Under the pieces are notes generated by a model. It was not told where the DNA came from and ran no database searches. It saw only the letters and a list, made by a program, of their open reading frames with translations. A DNA stretch of 64,000 nucleotides from GCA-2687515 sp002687515 (GTDB lineage Bacteria > Pseudomonadota > Alphaproteobacteria > Rhodospirillales > UBA2165): assembly GCA_030745835.1 (NCBI GenBank), contig JASLNU010000038.1, positions 8,642-72,641 on the forward strand. Direction: 5' to 3'. The translations under genes and the position numbers were made by a program. Shown piece by piece: positions 8,644 through 17,666 of the stretch. The number at the start of each line of letters is the position of its first letter. Within the stretch, counting starts at the first letter, position 1.

Positions 8644-9416
8644 CGGGACCGGTTTCGCTTATTCAAGAGGTAGAGCCCGCGCAGGGTCAGGTCATGATCG
8701 CAATATTCGATGGCGTCCGTCGCCTCGGCGAACAAAGGCGCCAGTCCGCCGGTCGCGACCACCGTCAAGGGCGCGCCGAAATCGTCTTCGATACGCTTGG
8801 CCAGGCCTTCGATGATGGCGACATGGCCCCAGAAGATGCCCGATTGCATGGCCGAAACGGTGCTGGTTCCGATCACCTTGCTGGGCCTGTCGACGGCGAC
8901 GCGCGGCAGTTGGGCGGCGCCCAGATGCAATGCTTCCAGGGACAGGTTGATGCCGGGGTAAATCACCCCGCCCCGGTAATTGCCGTCCCCATCGACCACA
9001 TCGAAGGTGGTGGCGGTGCCGAAATCCAGCACCAGCAACGGGCCTTTATAACTGGCATGGGCGGCCACCGCGTTGCACAAGCGGTCGGCGCCAACCTCGC
9101 CGGGGTTATCGGTCAAGACATCGAGGCCCAGATCGATGTCCGAATTTCCGACCACCAGCGGCGTGCATTCGAAATACTTGCTGCACAGCGTTTGCAGGTG
9201 GATCAGGTTGGCGGGCACCACCGTGGCGATGATGGCGCTGTTGATATCGCCGCGCAAAATACCATCGCTTTCCATCAATTGGCAGAGCCAGACGCCGAAT
9301 TCATCGGCGGTCCGGTTGGCGTTGGTGGCGGCGCGCCATTCACCGGCGACTTCGCCATCATCGTTGAAAACGGCAAAGACGACGTTGGTATTTCCGGAAT
9401 CAATGGCCAACAGCAT
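8640..9416 (-). CDS. coaX: Type III pantothenate kinase
   Basis: 258 residues of the ASKHA-fold type III enzyme. The N-terminal phosphate-binding motif DSGNTN is at 6-11, and GADR and DFGTATT follow in the middle of the protein. It performs the first step of coenzyme A synthesis, phosphorylating pantothenate, and unlike CoaA it is not feedback-inhibited by CoA (family knowledge). It lies 12 bp after birA and overlaps rnj by four bases, so it is part of the tail of the nuo operon. Confidence 0.96.
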   Translation of the reverse strand: MLLAIDSGNTNVVFAVFNDDGEVAGEWRAATNANRTADEFGVWLCQLMESDGILRGDINSAIIATVVPANLIHLQTLCSKYFECTPLVVGNSDIDLGLDVLTDNPGEVGADRLCNAVAAHASYKGPLLVLDFGTATTFDVVDGDGNYRGGVIYPGINLSLEALHLGAAQLPRVAVDRPSKVIGTSTVSAMQSGIFWGHVAIIEGLAKRIEDDFGAPLTVVATGGLAPLFAEATDAIEYCDHDLTLRGLYLLNKRNRSR

Positions 9417-9428
9417 TAAGCATGAATC

Positions 9429-10187
9429 CTATATCTGACCGGCAAAAAAAACGTCACCGGCATCAATGCGTTCGATATTGCCGTCACGTTCTAATAGAAG
9501 CGCGCCGTCTTCGTCCAGACCGTGGAAGTTCCCGGTCCGCTCGCCATCCGGCCTGCGCACGCGCAATTGATCGCCGGGCGCGTGGGATTTTTCAAGCCAC
9601 GCCGCACGCACCGGCGCGAACCCCTCGTTCCGCCAGCGCCGGTACCAGGCTTCGAAGCATGCGCAAAATGCCGCCAGCGCGGCTTCCGGCTCGACCTCGG
9701 CGCCAGAGGCGGATTTAAGCGAAGTAGCGGGGAATTCGGTGCCATCGGGATGCGATGCCAGGTTCAACCCCAAACCGACCACCAGCCACTCGACCCGCTC
9801 GCCGCGAATGCTTGATTCCAAGAGAATTCCGCCAATTTTTTCGCCGCCCACCAAAATGTCGTTGGGCCATTTAAGGCTCGGATCAAGCCCCTCGCTCAAA
9901 CCGGTGAGCGCTTCGAGGGCCGCCAAGGGCGCCACGAAACCAATGCCGGCGGCATCGCGGGCCGGGCAGTCCGGCCTCAGGATGAGCGAACAATAAAGGT
10001 TGCCGGCTTCCGATACCCATTGCCGGTTCTGGCGGCCGCGCCCGGCATTTTGCGTGCGCGCCCAGACCACGGTTCCCTCCGAGCCGGGATCGGCCGCGGC
10101 GATGCGCTTGGCCTCGTCATTGGTGCTGGAAAGGCTGTCGTGCGCCGCCAGGGTAAACCAGGACGGCAGCACCGGAGGCAAGGTCAT
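9429..10187 (-). CDS. birA: Biotin-acetyl-CoA-carboxylase ligase
   Basis: 252 residues from the ATG at 10187, which overlaps the nuoN TGA by one base (TGATG). The upstream in-frame extension lies wholly inside nuoN and is rejected. The biotin-ligase motif GRGRQNRQW is near residues 49-57, SSTNDEA comes before it and KWPNDIL after it. There is no N-terminal helix-turn-helix, so this is a monofunctional ligase that biotinylates carboxyl carrier proteins and does not repress biotin genes. Linkage to nuoN and coaX is usual for alphaproteobacteria. Confidence 0.95.
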   Translation of the reverse strand: MTLPPVLPSWFTLAAHDSLSSTNDEAKRIAAADPGSEGTVVWARTQNAGRGRQNRQWVSEAGNLYCSLILRPDCPARDAAGIGFVAPLAALEALTGLSEGLDPSLKWPNDILVGGEKIGGILLESSIRGERVEWLVVGLGLNLASHPDGTEFPATSLKSASGAEVEPEAALAAFCACFEAWYRRWRNEGFAPVRAAWLEKSHAPGDQLRVRRPDGERTGNFHGLDEDGALLLERDGNIERIDAGDVFFAGQI

Positions 10188-11662
10188 CAATTGAAAAGCG
10201 AGGCCGTCGCCGCCGCCGCGCCGTCCAATAACGGCACCGGCAACAAGATGAAGAACAGAATGAAGACGCAAGTGACGGTCAAAATGCCTTTCATTTCGAA
10301 ACTGATCGGGCCGTCGAATTCTTCTTCCGGCGCATCGAAATACATGATCTTGACGATGCGGATATAATAAAATGCCGCCACCACGCTGGCCAGGACACCG
10401 ATGATGGCGAGGCTAAACAGTTCCGCCCGGATCGCCGCCTGGAAGACGTAAAGTTTGCCGAAGAACCCGGCCAGCGGCGGAATTCCAGTCATCGAGAACA
10501 TGAAAATGGAAAGCGCCAGCGCCAGGACCGGATTGGATTTGGAAAGCCCGGCGAGCGAGCTGATATCCTCGACCATGCGGCCCGAACGGCGCATCAAAAG
10601 AATACAGGCGAAGGTGCCGATATTCATGAACATATAGATGGCCAGGTAGACCAGCATACTTTCGACGCCATCGGCGCGTATTTCGGCATTTCCCGCATGT
10701 CCGGCCGCCGCCAAGCCGATCAACGCATAGCCCATATTGCCGATCGAGGAATAGGCCATCAGGCGCTTGATATTAGTCTGGTTGATGGCGGCGAAGGCGC
10801 CGAGCAGCATCGAGGCCACCGAAATAAAGACGATGATCTGTTGCCACTGCCCGCCCAATTCGCCGAACGGACCCATCATAATGCGGATGAACAGTCCCAT
10901 CGCCGCGATTTTGGGCGCCACGGCGAACAAGGCGGTGACCGGCGTCGGCGCGCCTTCGTACACATCCGGGGTCCACATGTGGAAGGGAGCCGCGGAAACC
11001 TTGAAGGCGAGACCGGCGGTGATGAAGACGATGCCGATGACGACGCCGATCGGCGCGCCGTGTGAGTCGTGGAACAGCTTGGCCAGGGCATCGAAGCCGG
11101 TGGCGCCGGAGAAACCGTAAACCAGGCTCATGCCGTAGAGGAGTAGGCCCGAGGCCAGGGCGCCGAGGACGAAATATTTGAGCCCGGATTCGGCCGAGCG
11201 GCTGTTGTCCCGGTGGAACGAGGCGATGACATAAAGCGACAGGCTTTGCAGCTCGATGCCGAGATAGAGGGCAATCAAATCATTGGCCGAAATCATCATC
11301 AGCATGCCGAGCGAGGCGAGCACCACCAGGATCGGAAATTCAAAGCGGAAGATGCCGTGTGCTTCCAAATACTCCCTCGACATCAGGATCGCCGTCGCCG
11401 AGGCGAGGAGGACCAACGCCTTCATATAAACCGCGAAGGTATCGACCACGAAAGTGCCGCCGAAGGTACTGGCGCGGCCATCGGTCACCAGCCCGACCAG
11501 CACGATGGTGAACAGCAAAACGGCGATCGAGGCGTAGGATACGGTGCGCGCGGCGGCGCTTTCCCGCGAAAACACGCCCAGCATCAAAAGCACCATGGCG
11601 GCTAGCCCAAGGAATATTTCCGGCAAGGCCAGGGTCAAATCGGGGAATGCCAACTGTGTCAT
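10187..11662 (-). CDS. nuoN: NADH-quinone oxidoreductase subunit N
   Basis: 491 residues from the ATG at 11662 (MTQLAFPDLTLALPEI); further upstream codons are not conserved in the family. It has about 14 membrane helices and is one of three antiporter-like proton-pumping subunits of complex I. Conserved features include a Lys in a broken helix (AGLAFKVSAAPFHMWTPD). It is the last nuo gene and overlaps birA by one base. Confidence 0.97.
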   Translation of the reverse strand: MTQLAFPDLTLALPEIFLGLAAMVLLMLGVFSRESAAARTVSYASIAVLLFTIVLVGLVTDGRASTFGGTFVVDTFAVYMKALVLLASATAILMSREYLEAHGIFRFEFPILVVLASLGMLMMISANDLIALYLGIELQSLSLYVIASFHRDNSRSAESGLKYFVLGALASGLLLYGMSLVYGFSGATGFDALAKLFHDSHGAPIGVVIGIVFITAGLAFKVSAAPFHMWTPDVYEGAPTPVTALFAVAPKIAAMGLFIRIMMGPFGELGGQWQQIIVFISVASMLLGAFAAINQTNIKRLMAYSSIGNMGYALIGLAAAGHAGNAEIRADGVESMLVYLAIYMFMNIGTFACILLMRRSGRMVEDISSLAGLSKSNPVLALALSIFMFSMTGIPPLAGFFGKLYVFQAAIRAELFSLAIIGVLASVVAAFYYIRIVKIMYFDAPEEEFDGPISFEMKGILTVTCVFILFFILLPVPLLDGAAAATASLFN

Positions 11663-11672
11663 ATCCTGCCCC

Positions 11673-13187
11673 TCACCTTGCCGCCACCGATGCGCCTTGG
11701 GCGGCCGCAAGCGCGCTTTGATAACGCTCGATCAGGTTTTCCACGGAAACATGCATGACATCCAGGAACGGCTGCGGATAGATACCCATCACGAAAACGA
11801 CCACCACCAGCGGCGCGAAGACCGCGATTTCACGTCCGTTCAGATCGAGGATGGCCTGCAAGCTTTCCTTGGTAAGCTGGCCGAATATAACCCGCCGGTA
11901 GAGATAAAGCATATAAACCGCGCCCAGGATGACGCCGGTCGCCGCCAGCAGCGCGACCCAGGCGTTGACCTGGAAGGTGCCGATCAGAACCAGGAATTCG
12001 CCTACAAAACCGCTGGTTCCCGGCAAACCGACCGAAGCCAGCATGAAAATCATAAAGACCAGCGCATAGGACGGCATTCGATGCACGAGCCCGCCATAGG
12101 CATCGATATCGCGCGAATGGATGCGGTCGTAGACAACGCCGACGATAAGAAACAGGGCGGCCGATACGACGCCGTGGCTCAGCATCTGGATGATGGCGCC
12201 CTCGATTGCCTGGGTGTTGGCGGCAAAGGCGCCCATGGTGACAAAGCCCATATGCGCCACCGAGGAATAGGCGATCAGCTTTTTCATGTCTTCCTGGGCC
12301 AGCGCCACCAGCGAGGTATAGATAATGGCGATGATGCTGAGGCCGAAGATCAATGGCGTGAAATCAGCCGAGGCGATGGGGAACATGGGCAGGGAAAAGC
12401 GCAAGAAACCGTACCCGCCGAATTTCAACAGCACGCCGGCCAATATGACCGAGCCCGCCGTCGGCGCTTCCACATGGGCGTCGGGCAGCCAGGTATGCAC
12501 CGGCCACATCGGCATCTTGACCGCGAACGAGGCGAAAAACGCCAGCCATAGCCAGGGTTGCAGGGTGACCGGGAAATCGTGGGTCAAGAGCGCCGTGATG
12601 TCGCTGGTTCCCGCCTCGAACATCATGGTCAGGATCGCCAGCAGCATAAGCACCGAACCGACCAGCGTAAAAAGGAAGAACTTGAAGGCGGCGTAATTGC
12701 GGCGCGGCCCGCCCCAAACGCCGATGATGATGAACATCGGGATCAGCACGCCCTCGAAGAAGACGTAGAAGAGGACCAGATCGAGGGACGAGAACATGCC
12801 CACCATCAAGGTTTCCAGTACCAGGAAGGCGATCATGAATTCCTTCACCCTATCGGTGATGGAAACCCAACTGGCCAGGATGCAGAGCACCGTCAGCAGC
12901 GTCGACAGGATGATGAAGAACATGGAAATGCCGTCGATCCCCATGTGATAGGTGAGGCCGAGGCCGGGTATCCAGATCACTTTTTCGACAAACTGGAAGC
13001 TGGCCGTGGAATTGTCGAAATTGATCCAAAGGCCGAGCGAAACGGCGAAGGTGATCAACGAGGTCCAGAGCGCGCCCGAGCGCGCGTTGCGCGCCACCAC
13101 ATCGGGCTCGCCCCGGATCAAAAGGATAAAGAACACGCCGAGCAAGGGCAGGAAGGTGACGACCGATAGCCAGGGGAAGCTGCTCAT
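11673..13187 (-). CDS. nuoM: NADH-quinone oxidoreductase subunit M
   Basis: 504 residues with about 14 membrane helices, another antiporter-like proton-pumping subunit of complex I. The N-terminal region carries a conserved helix glutamate (LVLETLMVGMFSSLD), and AVKMPMWPVHTWLPDAH marks the conserved lysine-bearing discontinuous helix. It is separated from nuoL by 3 bp and from nuoN by 10 bp, inside a tight operon. Confidence 0.97.
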   Translation of the reverse strand: MSSFPWLSVVTFLPLLGVFFILLIRGEPDVVARNARSGALWTSLITFAVSLGLWINFDNSTASFQFVEKVIWIPGLGLTYHMGIDGISMFFIILSTLLTVLCILASWVSITDRVKEFMIAFLVLETLMVGMFSSLDLVLFYVFFEGVLIPMFIIIGVWGGPRRNYAAFKFFLFTLVGSVLMLLAILTMMFEAGTSDITALLTHDFPVTLQPWLWLAFFASFAVKMPMWPVHTWLPDAHVEAPTAGSVILAGVLLKFGGYGFLRFSLPMFPIASADFTPLIFGLSIIAIIYTSLVALAQEDMKKLIAYSSVAHMGFVTMGAFAANTQAIEGAIIQMLSHGVVSAALFLIVGVVYDRIHSRDIDAYGGLVHRMPSYALVFMIFMLASVGLPGTSGFVGEFLVLIGTFQVNAWVALLAATGVILGAVYMLYLYRRVIFGQLTKESLQAILDLNGREIAVFAPLVVVVFVMGIYPQPFLDVMHVSVENLIERYQSALAAAQGASVAAR

Positions 13188-13190
13188 GCC

Positions 13191-15146
13191 CTATCCTCCC
13201 GTCACCAGGAACCACGACACGAACCCGGCGATGCCGAGCAGCATGGCGAAGGCGTAGTGGTAAAGATAACCGCTTTGCAGCGCACCGGCGCGCCGCGCGA
13301 TATCGCGCACCGCCGTCGCGATGCCGTCCGGCCCGACGCCGTCGATCAAGGCTTCGTCTCCCGATTTCCAGAAACCGCGGCCAAGGACGAAGGCGGGGCG
13401 CACGAAAAGGCGATCGTAAAGCTCGTCGAAATACCATTTGTTCAGCAAGAACTGATAGGTGCGGTTGAAACCGGTGGCCAGGGCCTTGGGCATGTCCGGC
13501 GCCAACATATACATGACATACGCCAACAGAATCCCCACCAGCCCGACCACCAGGGGCGAGAACTTGACCCAGAGCGGCACATGGTGGGCGTTTTCAAGGG
13601 CCTTGTGGTTTTCCAACACGAAAATGGAATTGCCCCAGAATTCGGGCGCCGAGGCGCCGACGAAGTAGCTGAAGAAAGCGAAGCCGGCGAAGATCGCGCC
13701 GATCGCCAGGACAGCGACGGGGATCAGCATGACCTTGGGCGATTCATGGACGTGGGCGAGGGTTACCTCGTCCGCCCTTGATTGCCCGTGGAAGGTCATG
13801 AACAGCAGCCGCCAGGAATAGAAGGCGGTCAGGAAGGCGGCGGCGAGGCCGAGCCAGAAAGCATATTGGCCGACGCCGGTGGCGGCCGCATAGGCGGCTT
13901 CCAAAACGATATCCTTGGAATAAAACCCGGCGAACGGCCAGATGCCCGCCAGGGCCAGGCTGCCGATCCACATCAGCACATAGGTGACCGGGATCAGCTT
14001 ATAAAGGCCGCCCATCTTGCGCATGTCCTGTTCGTCGGACATGGCGTGGATCACCGAGCCGGCGCCGAGGAACAGCAGCGCCTTGAAAAATGCGTGGGTA
14101 ATCAGGTGAAACATGCCCGCCGAATAGGCCGATACGCCGAGCGCGAAGAACATGTATCCGAGCTGCGACATGGTGGAATAGGCGATCACCCGTTTGATGT
14201 CGTTCTGGACGCAGCCGATGGTGGCCGCGAAAATGGCGGTCGTCGCGCCGACGATGACGACCACCGTCAGAGCAATGTCGGACTGCTCGAACAACGGCGA
14301 CAGGCGCGCCACCATGAAGATGCCGGCGGTCACCATGGTGGCGGCATGGATCAGGGCCGAAACCGGGGTCGGGCCCTCCATCGCGTCGGGCAGCCAGGTA
14401 TGCAGGCCGAATTGCGCCGATTTGCCCATGGCGCCGACGAACAGCAGCAGGCAGATTACCGTCAGCGCATGAAACTCGCCGCCGAACACGTTCAGGGTGG
14501 CGCCCGCCTTCTGCCCGGCAAGACCGAATATGGTGTCGAAGCTGACACTGTCGAACAGCATGAAGGTGGCGAAGATGCCGAGGGCAAAGCCGAAATCGCC
14601 GATCCGGTTGACGACGAAAGCCTTGATCGCGGCGGCGTTGGCCGCCGGCCGGTCGTACCAGAACCCGATCAGCAGGTAAGAAGCCAGGCCGACCCCTTCC
14701 CAGCCGAAGAAAAGTTGCAGCAGATTGTTGGAGGAAACCAGCATCAGCATGAAAAAGGTAAAGAGGCTCATATAGCTCATGAAACGGGGAACGCCCGGAT
14801 CGCCCCGCATGTAGCCGATGGAATAGACAAGGATCATCGACGAAACCACGTTAACCATGGTCACCATCACCATCGCCAGCGTGTCGGCGCGCAATTCCCA
14901 GGAAAGTTCCAGCGATCCGGAATCGATCCAGGTGAAAATTTCCACCGGCGCCGCACGCCCCGCCATGACCACATCGAAGAAAGTGAAAATCGCCGCCACC
15001 GCAGCCAGCAGCATGGCGCCGCAACTGATCCACCCGGCCGCCATATCGATGCGCGCGCTTTGCTCTTTGTCGGCGCTTCGGGCGAAGGCCAGGGCGCCGG
15101 CTAGGATGCTGCCGATCAAGGGCAGGAATATGGCTGCAAGATACAT
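13191..15146 (-). CDS. nuoL: NADH-quinone oxidoreductase subunit L
   Basis: 651 residues, the normal length for NuoL, with about 16 membrane helices and the long amphipathic lateral helix expected near the C-terminus. The conserved segment SAQFGLHTWLPDAMEGP identifies the antiporter-like core. NuoL is the distal proton-pumping subunit that spans the membrane arm of complex I. It lies 7 bp downstream of nuoK. Confidence 0.97.
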   Translation of the reverse strand: MYLAAIFLPLIGSILAGALAFARSADKEQSARIDMAAGWISCGAMLLAAVAAIFTFFDVVMAGRAAPVEIFTWIDSGSLELSWELRADTLAMVMVTMVNVVSSMILVYSIGYMRGDPGVPRFMSYMSLFTFFMLMLVSSNNLLQLFFGWEGVGLASYLLIGFWYDRPAANAAAIKAFVVNRIGDFGFALGIFATFMLFDSVSFDTIFGLAGQKAGATLNVFGGEFHALTVICLLLFVGAMGKSAQFGLHTWLPDAMEGPTPVSALIHAATMVTAGIFMVARLSPLFEQSDIALTVVVIVGATTAIFAATIGCVQNDIKRVIAYSTMSQLGYMFFALGVSAYSAGMFHLITHAFFKALLFLGAGSVIHAMSDEQDMRKMGGLYKLIPVTYVLMWIGSLALAGIWPFAGFYSKDIVLEAAYAAATGVGQYAFWLGLAAAFLTAFYSWRLLFMTFHGQSRADEVTLAHVHESPKVMLIPVAVLAIGAIFAGFAFFSYFVGASAPEFWGNSIFVLENHKALENAHHVPLWVKFSPLVVGLVGILLAYVMYMLAPDMPKALATGFNRTYQFLLNKWYFDELYDRLFVRPAFVLGRGFWKSGDEALIDGVGPDGIATAVRDIARRAGALQSGYLYHYAFAMLLGIAGFVSWFLVTGG

Positions 15147-15153
15147 TCGCTCC

Positions 15154-15465
15154 CTACCCTTTCATGATGTGGATGTCTTCGACGGCGATGGAGCCGCGGT
15201 TACGGAAATAGACAACCAGGATGGCAAGCCCGATGGCCGCCTCGCCGGCCGCCACGGTCAATACGAACAGCGCGAACACCTGTCCCACCAAATCGCCGAG
15301 ATGCGCCGAGAAGGCCACCAGGTTGATATTGACCGATAACAGGATCAATTCGATCGCCATCAGGATAATGATGACGTTCTTGCGGTTCAGGAAGATGCCG
15401 AACACGCCGAGCGTAAACAGGATCGCCGCCAGCGTCAGGTAATGGGAGAGGCCGATTTCAAGCAT
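15154..15465 (-). CDS. nuoK: NADH-quinone oxidoreductase subunit K
   Basis: 103 residues with three membrane helices. Glutamates within helices (in IMAIELILLSVNI and AAGEAAIGLA) are the conserved charged residues of the proton path in this subunit. The ATG overlaps the nuoJ TGA by one base, so the two are translationally coupled. Confidence 0.97.
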   Translation of the reverse strand: MLEIGLSHYLTLAAILFTLGVFGIFLNRKNVIIILMAIELILLSVNINLVAFSAHLGDLVGQVFALFVLTVAAGEAAIGLAILVVYFRNRGSIAVEDIHIMKG

Positions 15466-16079
15466 CAGATTCCGCTCCCCGTCGGCACGTCCTTAACCTC
15501 AACCGTGTCTTCCGGCCGCCGCTTCACCTGCTCTGAAATGCGTTGCTTGCGCACCCCTTCGCGCGAACGGTGGGTCAAGACGATGGCGCCGATCATGGCA
15601 ACCAGCAGGATCATGCCCGCCGCCTGGAAGAAATAGACATAGTTGGTATAGATGATCTCTCCCAGCGCCTGGGTGTTGGTGACCGCGTCCGGTTGCGGCG
15701 CCGGCGCCGCCAGACGGGCGGAAACCTCCGGCGATATGACGAAACCGCCGACGACCACCGCCAGTTCCAAAAGAAGGATGAGGCCGATCAGCCCGCCAAG
15801 CGGCAGGTATTGCAAGAATCCCTCGCGCAGTTCGGCGAAGCTGATATCGAGCATCATCACCACGAACATGAACAAGACGGCGACCGCGCCGACATAGACG
15901 ACGACCAGGATCATGGCCAGGAATTCGGCGCCCAACAGCACGAACAGGGCGGCGGAATTGAAAAAGGCCAGAATCAGGAACAGGACCGAATGCACCGGAT
16001 TGCGCGCCGAAATCACCATTACCGCGGCGGCAACGGTGATGATCGCAAACAGGTAAAAAGCCAGGCCTTGAATAATCAT
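15465..16079 (-). CDS. nuoJ: NADH-quinone oxidoreductase subunit J
   Basis: 204 residues with five membrane helices, the hydrophobic NuoJ/ND6 subunit of complex I, including the conserved segment YVGAVAVLFMFVVMM that forms the pi-bulge helix near the quinone channel. The cytoplasmic C-terminus is charged. It lies about 70 bp downstream of nuoI, one of the larger gaps in the operon. Confidence 0.97.
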   Translation of the reverse strand: MIIQGLAFYLFAIITVAAAVMVISARNPVHSVLFLILAFFNSAALFVLLGAEFLAMILVVVYVGAVAVLFMFVVMMLDISFAELREGFLQYLPLGGLIGLILLLELAVVVGGFVISPEVSARLAAPAPQPDAVTNTQALGEIIYTNYVYFFQAAGMILLVAMIGAIVLTHRSREGVRKQRISEQVKRRPEDTVEVKDVPTGSGI

Positions 16080-16150
16080 CGGCGCCCCGCCTTCATTCCG
16101 ATATCCGCGTCCAATCCATACATAATCTTCTTCATCCTCTCGCCGCCCGG

Positions 16151-16639
16151 CTACCTATAGGGCGCTTCGGCCTCAAGACGGGCGGCCAGTTCGGTTTCCC
16201 ACCGGTCGCCGTTGGAAAGCAGTTTGTCCTTATCGTAGAGCAGCTCTTCCCGGGTTTCGGCGGCGTATTCAAAATTCGGTCCCTCGACGATGGCGTCCAC
16301 CGGACAGGCTTCCTGGCAAAAACCGCAATAGATGCATTTGACCATGTCGATATCGTAGCGGGTCGTGCGCCGGCTGCCGTCATCGCGCGGTTCGGCCTCG
16401 ATGGTGATCGCCTGCGCCGGGCAGATGGCTTCGCAGAGCTTGCAGGCGATGCAGCGTTCCTCGCCATTGGGATAGCGGCGCAACGCATGCTCGCCCCGGA
16501 ACCGGCTGCTTAGAGGGCCTTTTTCGAAGGGATAGTTGAGCGTCACCTTGGGCCGGAAGAAATAGCGCAAGGTCAGCGCCATGCCCGATACCAGTTCGGC
16601 TAAAAATATGGTGCGCGCGCCGCGGTCAAGGAAGCTCAT
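16151..16639 (-). CDS. nuoI: NADH-quinone oxidoreductase subunit I (2 x 4Fe-4S)
   Basis: 162 residues with two ferredoxin-type 4Fe-4S motifs: C63, C66, C69, C73 (CIACKLCEAIC) and C102, C105, C108, C112 (CIYCGFCQEAC). These are clusters N6a and N6b, which pass electrons toward NuoB. The N-terminal amphipathic part docks on the membrane arm. It starts 4 bp after nuoH ends. Confidence 0.98.
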   Translation of the reverse strand: MSFLDRGARTIFLAELVSGMALTLRYFFRPKVTLNYPFEKGPLSSRFRGEHALRRYPNGEERCIACKLCEAICPAQAITIEAEPRDDGSRRTTRYDIDMVKCIYCGFCQEACPVDAIVEGPNFEYAAETREELLYDKDKLLSNGDRWETELAARLEAEAPYR

Positions 16640-16643
16640 GCGG

Positions 16644-17666
16644 TCATCCCTTTCCCAGCGGCGAAATATCGAAGGCCACGACGATGCCGCCGACGATGAC
16701 CACGGCGGCCAGCGAGATCGGCAGAAACACTTTCCACCCCAAGCGCATCAACTGATCGTAGCGGTAGCGCGGGAATGTCGCCCGCACCCACAGGAATATG
16801 AACAGGCAGAAGGCGATCTTGGCGGCGAACCAGACCGGACCCGGTATCCAGGTAAACGGCACCATATCGAACGGCGGCAGCCATCCCCCTAAGAACAGGA
16901 TCGTGGTCATGCCCGCCATCAGGATCATGTTGGCGTATTCGCCGAGGAAAAAGAGGGCGAAGGTCATCGCCGAATATTCGACATTGTAACCGGAGACCAA
17001 TTCCGCTTCGGCTTCCGGCAGATCGAACGGATGCCGGTTGGTTTCGGCCAGGGTCGAGATAAAGAAGATCACCGCCATCGGGAACAGCGGGATGACGAAC
17101 CAATAGGTATTTTGCTGGGCGCGCACGATGTCGCTCAAATTCAATGAACCGGCGGCGATCAGCACGGTAATTATTATGAACCCCATGGAGACTTCGTAAG
17201 ACACCATCTGCGCCGCCGAACGCAGGCTGCCGAGAAAGGCGTATTTCGAATTGCTCGCCCAGCCGGCCATCAATACCCCATAGACACCGAGGGACGAGAT
17301 CGCGAACAGATAAAGGATTCCGACATTGATATCGGCCAGCACCATCCCGTCGCCGACCGGAATAACCGCCCAGGCGACCAGCGCCAGGCAGAAGGTCAGC
17401 ATCGGCGCCAGGATAAAGACGCCGCGGTTGGCGCCGGTCGGGATGATGGTTTCCTTGAAAAACAGCTTCATGCCGTCGGCGATCGGCTGCAACAAGCCGT
17501 AGGGGCCGACCACATTGGGACCGCGCCGCAAATGCATGGCCGCGATCACCTTGCGTTCGAAATAGGTCAAATAGGCGACGCCGAGAAGTAGCGGCACGAT
17601 GAGCACCACCACCTTGATGGCGATCCAGATTACCGGCCAGAGATATGTGAACCAGAATTCAACCAT
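16644..17666 (-). CDS. nuoH: NADH-quinone oxidoreductase subunit H
   Basis: 340 residues with eight membrane helices. NuoH forms the quinone-access chamber at the joint of the two arms of complex I, and the conserved segments GPNVVGPYGLLQPIADGMK and ETNRHPFDLPEAEAELV are intact. Its start overlaps the end of nuoG by eight bases. Confidence 0.98.
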   Translation of the reverse strand: MVEFWFTYLWPVIWIAIKVVVLIVPLLLGVAYLTYFERKVIAAMHLRRGPNVVGPYGLLQPIADGMKLFFKETIIPTGANRGVFILAPMLTFCLALVAWAVIPVGDGMVLADINVGILYLFAISSLGVYGVLMAGWASNSKYAFLGSLRSAAQMVSYEVSMGFIIITVLIAAGSLNLSDIVRAQQNTYWFVIPLFPMAVIFFISTLAETNRHPFDLPEAEAELVSGYNVEYSAMTFALFFLGEYANMILMAGMTTILFLGGWLPPFDMVPFTWIPGPVWFAAKIAFCLFIFLWVRATFPRYRYDQLMRLGWKVFLPISLAAVVIVGGIVVAFDISPLGKG